From positions 132,746,125 through 132,810,124 of the forward strand of contig NC_133897.1 of NCBI RefSeq assembly GCF_964199755.1: DNA of 64,000 bases. The letters are read 5' to 3'. This document shows, in pieces, positions 24,601 to 35,097 of this stretch (position 1 is the first letter of the stretch; each line of letters begins with the position of its first letter). The notes beneath the pieces were generated by a model. The model saw only the letters and a list, made by a program, of their open reading frames with translations. It was not told the DNA's origin and did no database searches. Source of the DNA: Larus michahellis (Eukaryota > Chordata > Aves > Charadriiformes > Laridae). The translations under genes were made by a program, and so were the position numbers.

Positions 24601-26964
24601 ACACATAAGTTGTTTTAATTTTATGCTATTTCCCTAGACATTTCAGCTTCCTCAAATCCTTGTCTTCAATTGTCCCCACATACAGACAGCTAGATTCAAA
24701 ATTGTAACTGTCTTGTTTTCACAACTTTCCCCTTCCTAATTACCTGAATGAATCATATCCTTCATTTTTAGTGCAGCCTTCAACCTCTATTTTCTCTTTT
24801 CTTTTTTCTTTTAATTTTCTACAAGCCTCACCATATCTTTGCCAATTCTCTTTCTCTGAATAGATCAGCAAGTGTTTTTGGCTAGCAATACGGCATTTGG
24901 GCAATGCTGACTTTATTTTCAGGTGCTTTGAAATGACAAAGTCTGGCAGGTTGATTTGTGTGTTAACACCATCTTGTCACCATTACTTTTCTCTATCCTC
25001 CCCACTATCCCTACTTTCATTACATTTATTTGTCAGATCTTTGTTGAAATAATGTTGTATGTTATCAGTAGCAGGGAGTATCTCTGCTGTGGCAATAGTA
25101 ACAGCAGGTAGCAAAGTTATGCTGGATCCTGACTTGGACCTGTGGTTGCACTGCAATAGAAGTAAAGGAAGGTTTTAACTAATTTTCAGTGTTTGAATGC
25201 TGAGGAAGCTTGGGTTTAGCTCCTTAGGGGTAGCTAGCTTACATGTTGACACGTTCCCTTCCATTTCCAGGCACAGTATTTGCTCCCATTTCCTTTTCAG
25301 CATAGCATTTCTACTTCTACACATAAACGTATGCATCATTTGTGGTGCAGTACTGAGGCTGATTTGGCACACGGATAGAGAGGCAAATGTATAGACGCAG
25401 GGGAGAGAAAGTTTCATCATAAGTATCATGATTTATAGTTTGAGAGCACATTTAAATAGAAGAGCTTTTGCTCATATGATATCATCCCTTTGAAGGAGTT
25501 AGCCTGTATCATAGGCACAGACATCCCTGAGTGGTTTTGATATGGATCTAAAACTTGTCCCTCAATTTTAGCTTAGCAAAGTTCTTGAGTTTCAAGTAGT
25601 TTCATATCTTGTGACACACTTATTACATTTTACACACATCTGCTCTGTGGACTTGGAATTTTATATGTTATTTTCCAAAAAGTAGAAAATTTTAATCCAG
25701 GCTGATATTTACAGTTTGACTGGTGTCTTATCAAGCAAGCAGAATAACAAAAATTCAAATATCCTAAAATTCAAGGAAGTTGCCTTGCAATACTGCTGTC
25801 TGCTGAATAGCATGTCAGTACAGTTAGGTATATCTAATGTATCTATCACCAAAGGTTCCATCAAAGGGGCCTGATTTTGGCTCATAATATGAATTTTCCA
25901 TTTTTACGTTTGGGTGAAATTCTGACTCTTCTTGCCAGAAGCATAGATTTGAACACCTTTACTTATTGTTAAATGCCCATAGGGAGACCTGTCAAAACAA
26001 AGTAGCCAGAATGGTTTGTTGGCTTTTGCCAGCATCTCTTTCCAGCAGCATGTTTTTCCTCTAACAAAGACCAAAATTGCACTGATTGGGTTGACGTATA
26101 TGTGCTTGTAAAATGTGTTTTTAATGCCAGGACAAAGAAACTGGAGGTGAGCCCATTAATAATTGTTATATAATAAGTTTGCACCAGCTGGTCTGAGTAT
26201 AAATCAGGCTTTTCATGGAATTAGCAATGATGAACGGTGACTAGATGTGCTTATAAGGAAGCAGGATTTGGAGTGTAAGCAGAGACGTGTCTGGAAAGTG
26301 CTTCATCAGAATGAGACTAGAAATGGATATGGGATAAGGAAGTCAGGGGGATACCCCACTTGCACAGTCTCCCAGATGACAAAAGGATTCAACATAATTG
26401 GTCTTGATCCACTGTTCTCAAGGACATATCAATAGATGTTGATGATGGCTCCAGAAATGATGGAGGGCCTCTCATAGCACGTGGGCCAGGACATGCATCT
26501 CACCACTCTCTGCTTAGTGGGGTTCCATTGTCATCTCATCCCTCAAACAAAGGGAGGCTGGCTGTAAGGGAGACCTTGGCAAAGGGAAACAGAAGCAAAG
26601 GAAAGGGCAGGTAATAACAACTTTTGAGAATAAATATGAATGATGCAGTCCCCCAAAGAAAGTGTACAGTCAATTGGATGATAACCCACTTGGGTCAGGG
26701 ACCCTAAGGAAAAGGCGAAGAGAACAAAGTCTAATGTAAATTGTAACAATGATTTAATAACCATTCTCCTCTAGATATCTGGTTAAGCTTTTGATTTTTT
26801 TCTACCTGTTGTCCAGGTCAAGTCATTGGAATACTTCATTTACATGCATGGTTCAGAAGAACGATGGGGGGTCTAGTTTCCTTTTTCTGAAATTAGAGTT
26901 CCTTAGGGGCACTTTAAATCAAGCTGAAAAACAACCACTCCATATCACTGATCCCTTTGCAAAA
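18661..26964. other. long non-coding interval
   Basis: About 8.3 kb. It contains a small GT run (20028-20041), the CpG-rich patch at 21090-21400, a short perfect hairpin at 23853-23872 (8-base arms, 4-base loop) and otherwise unremarkable AT-rich sequence. No ORF has coding character. Confidence 0.5.
21090..21400. other. small CpG-rich patch with an imperfect direct duplication
   Basis: CpG dinucleotides are dense here (for example in gaccgtc, gcgcggg, gcgcagcggtgaagcgg, ccacgg) while the flanks on both sides have almost none. Within it a 21-base block at 21326-21346 (starting ATAAGTGCC and ending ATTATTCAC) recurs at 21359-21379 with two mismatches. The minus strand is open for 114 codons across the patch (21047-21391), with no recognisable domain. 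It could be a tiny unmethylated island, or the remnant of a recent GC-rich insertion; no element family recognised. Confidence 0.4.
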
Positions 26965-27705
26965 CATAGGCTTCAGTGTTTCAACAAGGACAAATGAAGA
27001 GCCCTGTACCTGCCTAAACCCTGCATCAGACTGGGTCTGGGGACTGACCGGGTAGCAGCTCTGCTGAAAAGGAGCTAGGATCCTGGTGGACATGGACCAG
27101 TAGGTTAAGCATGAGCCAGGACTGTGTCCTGCAAGTGGTGAAGGCACACTGGGCTATATTAACCAGGAGCATAGTCTGAAGGGAAATGATTATTCTGCTT
27201 TATCCAGCACTCATGCGACTGCATCTTGTATCCTGGGTCCAGTTTTGTGTCTCCTTGTTACAGGATAGGTACCAAAACACTACAGCAGGTTCAGCAGAGG
27301 GCTCCCAGAAGGCTGGATCACATGCCCTGTGATGAGAGGCTGAGGGACCCGAGCTTGTTCAGCCTAGAGAAGTGACAGCTTTGGGATCTACAAGGGCGTC
27401 ATCAAAAAGATAAACCCAGGCCCTTCATAGTGATACAAGGTGGGAAAATGAGAGGCAATGATCATGAATAGAAATGGGGGAGATTCCAGCTGGATACACA
27501 GAAATAATTTTTCACTATGAGGATGAAGAGCCATTGAAACATGCTGCCTGGGGAGGCCATGGTGTTTCTGTCCATGGAGGGTTTCTAGTTCCAGCTAGAG
27601 CAACCTGGTCTGAATTCAGCGTTGAACCTGCTTTGAGCAGGAGGTTAAACTGAAAACCTCTTGAGGTCCCTTCCAGCCTGATTGTTCCTATGTTCCTATT
27701 GTATG
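26965..27705 (+). mobile_element. old CR1 LINE fragment with 3' end
   Basis: Sense-strand CR1 landmarks appear in order: 'caacaaggacaaatg' near 26980, 'ctgggtctggggactg' near 27031, 'gatcctggtggacatgg' near 27078, 'gaggctgagggaccc' near 27336, 'ttgttcagcctagagaag' near 27356, 'gaagagccattgaaacatgctgcctgg' region near 27525, and the 3' UTR signal 'aggtcccttccagcctgattgttcctatg' near 27663-27695. About 740 bases of the reverse transcriptase 3' part and UTR are present. The frame is interrupted many times, and the tail octamers are degraded, so the copy is old and inactive. Confidence 0.85.
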
Positions 27706-29278
27706 ATGAGGAATTCTGAACTTTCACCTCTTCTTTTTGTCTTTTCTTCTGGAGGCCCTTCATTGCAATCCAGAGTTTTGTCCTAAGCTATTCATCTAAA
27801 GTCATATCAGAACATTTCGGCATAACACTGATTTATTGTGGGACTGCTATGAGAAAAACATATATCTCCACATGTGTCTGGAGCTTCACAGAGTGTAGAC
27901 GAATTTAAGAAAAGCTGTGTGGAAAATGCATGGCAGAGACTGCAGCTTGCCTGTTTTTCTTCCTGGTGACAAGGACCAAATTTTTTTCTTAGGAAATTAG
28001 TACAGAAGTATTTTATGTTTGCCCCGTGTGTTCAATTTTTATTATGGAATTTTTAAATTAGATGTTTTGGTGCAGGGGTGTACACTCGTTCATTCTTGAG
28101 AAAACTATTGTGCTTGGTTGATTTGACCTGGAACACTCTGTTTTGATCCAGCTTCCTCTTGTTTTCTTACTGTAGCTTTTTGTTTCATTAGAGGTTGTAC
28201 TTCAAATACCTTTTCTCTGTTATAGTCCGGACTGCTTGGAATAATACATCCCCTTCCTAGTCCAGCACAAGAAGCACTTCTGCAGTTGTGTGGCTGGGGC
28301 TTCAACAGTAATTCACTTTTTCAGAAACCTTCTTCTTAGAATAGAGTTTGTGTTAACAAGCAGTGATTCTAGGACAGAGGCAATACTTTGGCGAGTGCAA
28401 ATGGAAACTATTGCTGCGCTGAAGAGGTGGTTTCTTCTTTAAAATTTAGGCAGGATTCTGCTATTTCATATGTCACATAACTTTCTTAAGCTAGTGATGA
28501 ATTTCAAAGATCTGAATTATAAGTCCTATTTAAAAAGGAAAAGAAAGGAGAAAGAAAGGGCTAATGAATGCAGAAAAAAATGTCTTTAATGTCTTATATT
28601 GAAAGCCACTTGCTTATTGCAAAACTCGAAGGCTTCCCACTGGGTCTAGCACTTAACATCAGGTAACACAGCATCTCTTCTCTCATCTGAACAGCAGCAC
28701 TTACCTAAATTAAGAGAAAGTTTGTGAAATTGATGGATATTGTCTCCTCTTTAATGTTATTGCATTATTATTAAATTGCAGTAATCCAGTCTGAGAAGAG
28801 CATTGGAATCCAGTGCAAGTTGATTTCATGAAAATGTTAAACCTGATCTAGTAAAAATACCAAATCCTGAAGATTTTTTTTTAATTAGGATTGTGAAAAA
28901 ACACCTTATTTACTGATCGTCTTTGAGATCATAACTCATTAAACTGCTGTAAAAAAGTGCTCCAGGATTTCAATTTTTAGGAGTGGCGGTATCAGTTCAT
29001 GTTGGCAGGTAGCGAGGAGGAGAAGTTGGCATCATTTGATGTTTTCCCTTTCTTATAACTAGTGCAGTAAAACCAAACTGTGTCACTCTGCATTTCTCTC
29101 CTCTGACTCAGTTTATGGCTATATTCATCCCTTTGTTATTTCTTATCTAAGAAATAATGTCTCGACTGTAAAACAGCATACTTCAGTGCGGAAAACTACC
29201 ATTAGAAAGGACTGATTTTCTACTGAATGTGTATAGCGTGCCACACTTCTTCTAAATAAAGAAGAGACATTATTTGAG

Positions 29279-29286
29279 TATAAAAG
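29279..29286 (+). promoter_or_regulatory. TATA box (TATAAAAG)
   Basis: Full match to the TATAWAAR consensus, 43 bases before the ATG at 29322. A start site 25-31 bases downstream would fall at about 29304-29311 in a pyrimidine-rich stretch (ctcatttctgtgtcttcc), leaving a 5' leader of about 10-18 nt. That is short but usable for a TATA-driven gene. Confidence 0.35.
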
Positions 29287-29321
29287 TCAGATTTTTCTCA
29301 TTTCTGTGTCTTCCAAAGAAA

Positions 29322-29489
29322 ATGAAGGCATCTGTCCTTTTCCTATTTTGCTTTCTAGCAGTACGTATGGGGCAGTATGTAGGCAGTAAGCAGCATTCTT
29401 ATTCACTTCACAGACTGTCAGTCAGGAGAATTCCACTGTGTATTAAAAACGTGGACGTGAATATACAGGGTTGTGCAACTATAAATTGA
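29322..29489 (+). CDS. candidate small secreted peptide (55 codons) or signal-peptide first exon
   Basis: The ATG has A at -3. The product starts MKASVLFLFCFLAV: a lysine, then an eleven-residue hydrophobic core typical of a signal peptide, although no ideal cleavage site follows (Arg15 comes straight after). Residues 35-36 are a dibasic Arg-Arg, after which the last 19 residues are IPLCIKNVDVNIQGCATIN, with Cys40 and Cys51 able to close one loop. A TATA box lies 43 bases upstream and an AATAAA 17 bases after the stop, so a complete intronless unit of about 250 bases is possible. Alternatively the exon ends at codon 13 (donor GTACGT at 29360-29365) and this is exon 1 of a larger secreted protein whose other exons I cannot see. 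Family unknown. The combined signals may still be coincidence. Confidence 0.3.
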   Translation: MKASVLFLFCFLAVRMGQYVGSKQHSYSLHRLSVRRIPLCIKNVDVNIQGCATIN

Positions 29490-29505
29490 AGTTATTTGAT
29501 GTGTC

Positions 29506-29511
29506 AATAAA
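29506..29511 (+). promoter_or_regulatory. AATAAA polyadenylation signal after the 55-codon ORF
   Basis: Canonical hexamer 17 bases after the TGA at 29487-29489, with a GT-rich stretch (gtcaagtgtgatgtaag) about 35-50 bases further. Spacing fits a real 3' end; the local AT-richness means it can also be chance. Confidence 0.3.
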
Positions 29512-29932
29512 ATAATAATGGCAAGCACTAAAATCCTTTGGCTGTGAGTCAAGTGTGATGTAAGAGTTCCAAAGAATGACACAGTCCAGTTTTCTTGCAT
29601 GTTTATTGCATTAACCCCTGAGGCTGCAGTTACCAGATGTTACTGATGTCTGAGGTACTCAGACACTAACAGATAGATGTAAAAATGTCAACATTTCTGC
29701 CTTTCACTTGTAAACTTTCTATTCAGGAGTTAGTGCTGCATTAAAAAAATTTACATGTTTATGATGACCATTAGTGCCATTAAAAGTAAATAAAACTATC
29801 CCTAAGTTTTGCGGTTTCATAGTCCAAACTTTAAGTAAAATACATGTAAAAAAGCCTGGTAGTTAAAGCAATTCTTTCTTATTTTACCAAAGAAATTGTG
29901 ATTTCAGACAGTTATTGCAAAATTTTTAAACT

Positions 29933-29948
29933 GGGGGGGGGGGAGGGG
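29933..29948. repeat. G-tract (G11, A, G4)
   Basis: Eleven consecutive G, one A and four more G on the plus strand. It is an obvious sequencing and replication slippage site and could seed an intermolecular or intramolecular G-quadruplex. Confidence 0.8.
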
Positions 29949-31222
29949 TGTGACATGTGAGTTTTTTTAATACAGTAATTCCTTAAACCCCTTCAAACAG
30001 CCTTACTCTTTGCGCTAGGGCATCCTTTGTGAAATGGTCTGGACTGAGGCACTAAACTTTCAATGTGACCTTTCTACATCTAGTTCCTCGATCCCTCCAT
30101 CTTCATCTAATTCCTACAAACTAAGGTTTAATTCATTTTTCAAAGGTGCAAATCTTCACATTAGAGTATTGTCTAACAAGTCCTTCCAATGCAGATCTGC
30201 CTGAAGAGGGTGAGAGGTTAAGCACCAAGCTAATGTGATGACATGCAAGCAACAAATAACTGGAATAAGCATGGGTTGTTAAAGTCTGTTGACCTGCAAG
30301 GTGTTTTCGGAGTTGCACTTCTTCTTGATGACAGGTAGCGATTGTTCCAATGAGCTGGAGGCTGGCATGCTCTAAAATTAATAGCTCACGCCAATTAGAT
30401 TATTTCTGTAGGCCACATGGGCAATAAGAGGTTATTAAAGATAAGTGTGTCTGACAAACACATCTGCACCAGAAATTGTTTACGTCAGTGGTCAGGTCAT
30501 CTTGTCAGATGCACTCACCAGCACCTTTCTTCTGTCAACAGCTTTACCAGTTTCTGTGGCGTTGGTTCTCTCTTTTATTCTATGTGACCCTCTGCTCGGA
30601 GACCATAAGAATTATGTTATTCCCATCTCAGAAGTATTTTAAATTCAACGGATCTTAAGACTTACGGCATTTGAGTTGGTATTATTCATAGGTTCTACAT
30701 GACCTTAATGAAGCTTTAAGGGAATGAACAACCTGACTTCAGACACCTGAATGAAATGCTTTAGTGCCAGTTCACTTATCAGGGCTTGACCAACAGTCAA
30801 ATGTCTTACCCTAGCATTAATTTAGAAAATGTTTAATTAGGAGGTCTAAATGGAATGTGAATTGGTGTACTAAGTTTTCTCACTTAATTTATTTTGCAAT
30901 ATCTATCCAAAATGTAGTTGGAATGCTGCAAGCGTCTCTCCCTCAGACAAGGCTCGGTAGAAATATTGAAGAGGTGCCATGATATGTTATTCCATGTACT
31001 GATCACTCCTCCACTGCTTTATTAAGCCTCGGAGTCCGTTGTCTTGTTACAGTTGGTTGAATCTTACTCTTGCTTTCTCTCAGCCAGATAAATCCCACTT
31101 TTTGAATTCCAAAATAAAGCTTTTGTTTGCAGGTTATCTTTCAAGGACACAAGAATGGCTGCATCCAGATGTGCAAGCACCATGAGCAATACAGCCTTTA
31201 TAGTTTTGCTCCCTTTACTGTC

Positions 31223-31804
31223 TGTTGTGGTTTAACCCCAGCTGGCAGCTGGGATCACACAGCCACTTGTGCAGTTCTTTCTCTTCCCCTCCAGACAGAT
31301 AGGGAGAAGAGGGAGAAAAGGAGGGGAAAAGAAAGGTAAAAAACCCAAACTCATGGCTTGAGACAAAGACAGTTTAATAGAACAATAACAGAAAAGGAAA
31401 ATAACAATAGCAATAACAATAACAATAACAATAATAATAATAATAATAATGGTAAAAGCATATACAAGATAAAGTAATACAACACAAGTCACTCTCACCA
31501 TCCCATGAATTGGTTGCCCAGTGCATCCCGAGCAGTGATCGCAGATCCCCGCCGCTGGGCAAACCCCCATTTGTATACTGAGCGTGACGTTTATAATACA
31601 AAATATTCCATTGGCCATTCCGTTATTCTACCTATGCTCTTTCTCAGCTTCTATGGGATGCTGAAAAAAAAGTCTTTGAATAGTGTAAACATCACCTAGC
31701 AACAACTAAACCAATATGCATTATTGACATTCCTTTCATATCAAATCTGAAACAGAGCAGACACTAGAAAGAAAATTACCTCTATCCCATCTGAAACTGA
31801 GATA
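31223..31804 (-). mobile_element. solo LTR of an avian endogenous retrovirus (ERVL-like), minus strand
   Basis: The plus-strand left edge tgttgtggtttaacc is the reverse complement of the LTR 3' end (ggttaaaccacaaca). The sense 5' end lies near 31804 and reads into 'gatgggatagaggtaattttc', matching the start of the LTR at 37010. A block around 31360-31378 (sense ATTAAACTG then CTTTGTCTCAA) recurs in that LTR with one mismatch; ATTAAA there is the likely polyadenylation signal. Length about 582 bases. The 5' terminal dinucleotide is mutated (TA, not TG) and no clear target duplication is seen, so the copy is older than its relative. No internal retroviral genes accompany it: recombination between two LTRs is the usual origin. 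Family name given from memory of avian LTRs. Confidence 0.75.
31401..31450. repeat. CAATAA/ATA microsatellite inside the LTR
   Basis: Tandem AACAAT-type units pass into pure AAT triplets over 50 bases. Its minus-strand translation gives the runs of Tyr or Ile-Val seen in two chance ORFs. The relative LTR at 37010 lacks it, so the expansion happened after divergence of these copies. Confidence 0.85.
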
Positions 31805-32786
31805 TTTCTCAAGTGATATGATTTATGGCTTTCTCTAGGGAGATACCTTACTTTTCTCACTTTCTAGGATTTGCTTGGGATAGATTTTCATGTGTTGCCT
31901 ATTCACAAAAAGGCAAATGAATATGCCATATCTTTTTGATAGTCCTGTGCAATCAGAAGATTACACAGCTAAGTAACAGCACTTCACCATGTCTGTGAAA
32001 TGTTTGGGTAACTGGGTAGCCCTCTTCAGCTCCTATCTTCTCTTCCATTCCAGTTCCTTCAAGCTGCCTCTGCTGCCATCTCCTGCTCAGACCATGACCA
32101 GAGATAAGGAGTTCGTCTTGCCAGCTGGCGACAGGAACGGTCTCCATCCATCTGGAAGCTGGGTGTACTGTGGGTTTAGCACATAATTGTTCCAGGACCC
32201 TCCTGAAGAGTGCACCTGCCTCCTACCTGGAACAGGGAGAGGCAACCTCTCTAAGTGCATCATTGTCTTAGGCCACTGAAGTGCAGGAGCAAGGGAGAAA
32301 GAGGAAAAATGGAGAGACAAAAATACTGGGTGTAACTGCTCCCCTGTGTTTTCAAATTCTGCTCTGACTTTCATGAGCCAGAAAAACAACATGTTTGGCC
32401 AAAAATCCCAAATGGAAAAGCCAAACAATAAAGATACATACTCTCTTGTTGTAAAAAACTATGAGTTATTTAAGATGAAGAGCCTTCTGCAATATTGGAC
32501 CTTTGTCCACTGTAAAATCTCCTGACTTTCTATATCACTTCTGATATGAAACTAGGCTCACAATTTTTGTATTTAGAGATCAAGTTGAGGTGAAAGGAAA
32601 TATATGAAAATTGGTTTTATTAGCTAGAAGCAGATAAAGCTGTAAGCTGGGAGGGTTTGGGTGTGGAAAGAAATTACAGTGCAGTTAATTCAAAGATAAA
32701 CTGTGCTGTACTCATGAAAAAAAGTGTCTTTGAAAGAATTTAGTTCTTGGGGACTTGGGGATCCAGCAGACTATTAAACCAACCTA

Positions 32787-32993
32787 CCTTCCTTCCTTCC
32801 TTCCTTCCTTCCTTCCTTCCTTCCTTCCTTCCTTCCTTCCTTCCTTCCTTCCTTCCTTCCTTCCTTCCTTCCTTCCTTCCTTCCTTCCTTCCTTCCTTCC
32901 TTCCTTCCTTCCTTCCTTCCTTCCTTCCTTCCTTCCCTCCCTCCCTCCCTCCCTCCCTCCCTTCCTTTTTCTTCTTTCTCTCTCTCTCTTTTT
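32787..32993. repeat. long TTCC microsatellite grading into CTCC and TC runs
   Basis: About 37 uninterrupted TTCC units (32787-32936) are followed by about seven CTCC units (to about 32962) and then mixed T/C and TC dinucleotides to the first A near 32994. The whole tract of about 205 bases is pyrimidine-only on the plus strand. It produces the Ser-Phe-Leu-Pro repeat ORFs on the plus strand and the Lys-Glu-Gly-Arg repeat ORF on the minus strand, which are artefacts. Mirror-repeat polypyrimidine tracts can form triplex (H-) DNA. Confidence 0.98.
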
Positions 32994-34340
32994 ATCTCTC
33001 TCTTTGGAAAAAGACATCTGCAGACTGAAAAATTCCTACCTTGAAAAATTCTAATGAAAAATTGATCAAACCTGGAAAATGTTTGCTTTTGTAGAAAATC
33101 TTTTTAAAATAGAGTTTAATTTTTTCTGGCAGTTCACTTTTAAAATGGGCTATTTATTCTATAATTGTGCAGCACATGGTTTATTGCAGTTTATACGGTT
33201 ATATTGAAATTACATGAACTGGGGCACCTAAGGGAATGTTTGTATTTCAGGAAAAAAAAAATGGGCTGGATTGAAATGCAGCATGAATCATAAGAGAAGT
33301 TTAGAAGCACATGAAGATGAATGTGTCCCTAGTGACTCAACAGAGAACATCTGGTAGGTGAGATACTGTATAAATAAATACCTGAAAGGACCTTGGTTTT
33401 AACAAATATCAGTAAAGCGTGAAAATGTACTCTAAAAACCTGAGAAATGTATATTATTTTATTAATTTAGGAAGGATAGAATGTATTGTGTATTTGTCTG
33501 ATCATGCTGGGAGATTCATGGAGCTGACAGAATAGCTAACTGGGATGAAGTCACTCCAGAAACTCAAGGTCAGCTCTGTAGAGGTGTACTGGTGCCATGT
33601 AGCTGTATGTCACACATCCAAGGTTTAGGGTCATGGCAGCCACATTGACAACTGGAATCCTTCTCTGGGAATCTCCTCTCAAGAGATGGTTTTAGAGTGG
33701 GCATACAAGTACTTGAAGACAAAGAGCTGTCCTGAAAGTGATGGGACCTTCCCTTCTTAACTGGCTCCACCTGGTTTCTGGCCTCCGCTCTTTGGTCCTG
33801 TCAGTTTCCAGTTGGGAGGTGGAAACACCTAGGGGCCTGCTGAAGGAAGGCACTTGCCCAGCTCTCAAAATCCTTTCCAAGCCTGTCTATTTGAAGAAAG
33901 GTTAATTATTGAACTAGCAGATTTTAACCTGATTAGAGTTTGCAAGACTGTTAACTGGAAAAAAGTTACAGACGGGTAACTCAAATTCAAACCCAGATTT
34001 CCCTAAAAATATTTTATCTCCTTAGTTGGGGGTTATTTTCTATATCTGTAGCTATACAGAAAGAAATATAAGATATTTAACCGAGGGCCTGAAAGGAGAG
34101 AAAAATTGGATTTTTGATTTGGCACTTGACTGATAGCGAGAAGACTTTAGTTCTGATCCCCACTTCAGGGATTTCTTAATGTTTATTTTGCAATAAACAA
34201 CCATTGAATAAAATGCACAAACATTTCATGGAACCGAAATAAGAGCCACAGGCAGTGTCTATTCTAGGAAATTAGATGTGCCTGGAACCATTCACTGGCA
34301 CAGAGGCCAAATGGCACAAGAATGGCCCATATTCATACTA

Positions 34341-34716
34341 TTAAACACTCTTACCCTGAAAACCGGGTAGCCACATCCAAACTGCCTTGTGGGAATTGTT
34401 CCTGGCACATGTTAACTCCCAAACCATGTCCAGGATCTGTTTGGAGGAGAGCAAATTGACTGGTGCCAAAACCATCCCAGAGTGTGCTCTGACAGTGCAA
34501 CAGTGTGGACACTCCAACACCGGTGCCCAGGAGCACTCCCTGATACAGGTTAGCTTACTGATACAGGCAGAACTGAAACCTTCTCCCTCACAGGTGGGTC
34601 TCGCTGGGACAAGAATGCTATGGCCCTTTTTGTTCTTTTTTTCAGCACACAAAGAGAAAATGGCTCTGCCTCCACACACCCACCATGGCAGTCTCCGGCC
34701 AAATGTACTCTCTTGA
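34341..34716. other. patch open on both strands (109 and 112 codons)
   Basis: Plus strand 34387-34716 and minus strand 34341-34679 are both open. The segment is richer in G and C than its neighbours and includes a ten-base direct repeat (ctgatacagg at about 34540 and 34558). The peptides show no recognised domain. It may be a decayed repeat or exonised sequence; I cannot name a family. Confidence 0.25.
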
Positions 34717-35023
34717 ATGAGACCTACAGATCTGAACCTCTTTGAGCTGAGGAAGACACTCTTCCACTGGAGCCACTGTCTTATCTTCTGACTGGTTTTA
34801 CTTTTATGGCTTTTTTTTTATACACATCAATCTTGTCTTGATAATCATACAATGGAAACCAAGCTCTCTATTCTTACCTGCACTTCCTTGGCAGCACAAA
34901 CTGGTTTAACCTGGCGATGCTGTGGTCTCACCCTCCTCTGTGTCCCACTGAGTCCCACTGGGAGATGCATGCTGTCCCTTCTTTTGTGCCTGAACTGGTT
35001 CTCATGTGAATGACTATGTGAGG

Positions 35024-35097
35024 TGGTTCTGGGAATTGATCCAGCCAGAACTTAAAGTCTTTGTTTAAGTTTTAAGCCAGATCATTTCCCAGAACTG
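35024..35097. repeat. 74-nt imperfect hairpin
   Basis: The outer arm 35027-35041 (TTCTGGGAATTGATC) pairs with 35080-35094 with one mismatch, extended by one G-C and two G-T pairs outside. After a small internal loop, an inner arm 35047-35056 (AGAACTTAAA) pairs with 35064-35073 with one G-T wobble around a 7-base loop. Size and shape resemble a miRNA precursor or a miniature inverted-repeat element. Related 13-base blocks (TCATGTGAA-GAC type) lie at about 35002-35014 and 35112-35124, outside the arms, and each is preceded by GAACTGG. Confidence 0.6.

Larger units (their letters stand above)
27706..31222. other. non-coding interval around the candidate small gene
   Basis: AT-rich unique sequence. 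Apart from the gene-like unit at 29279-29511 and the G-tract at 29933-29948, nothing is recognised. Confidence 0.5.

Noticed and set aside
31232..31618. Minus-strand ORFs of 128 and 75 codons with Ile/Val or Tyr runs
   Set aside because: They lie in the LTR and its CAATAA microsatellite; LTRs of this type do not encode protein, and the runs come from the repeat.
32747..33054. Plus-strand ORFs of 93-99 codons with Ser-Phe-Leu-Pro repeats and a minus-strand Lys-Glu-Gly-Arg repeat ORF
   Set aside because: They are translations of the TTCC microsatellite, which is open in every frame, and have no coding context.
33249..33357. Segment bounded by tatttcag and GTGAGA
   Set aside because: All three frames contain stops, so it cannot be an internal coding exon.
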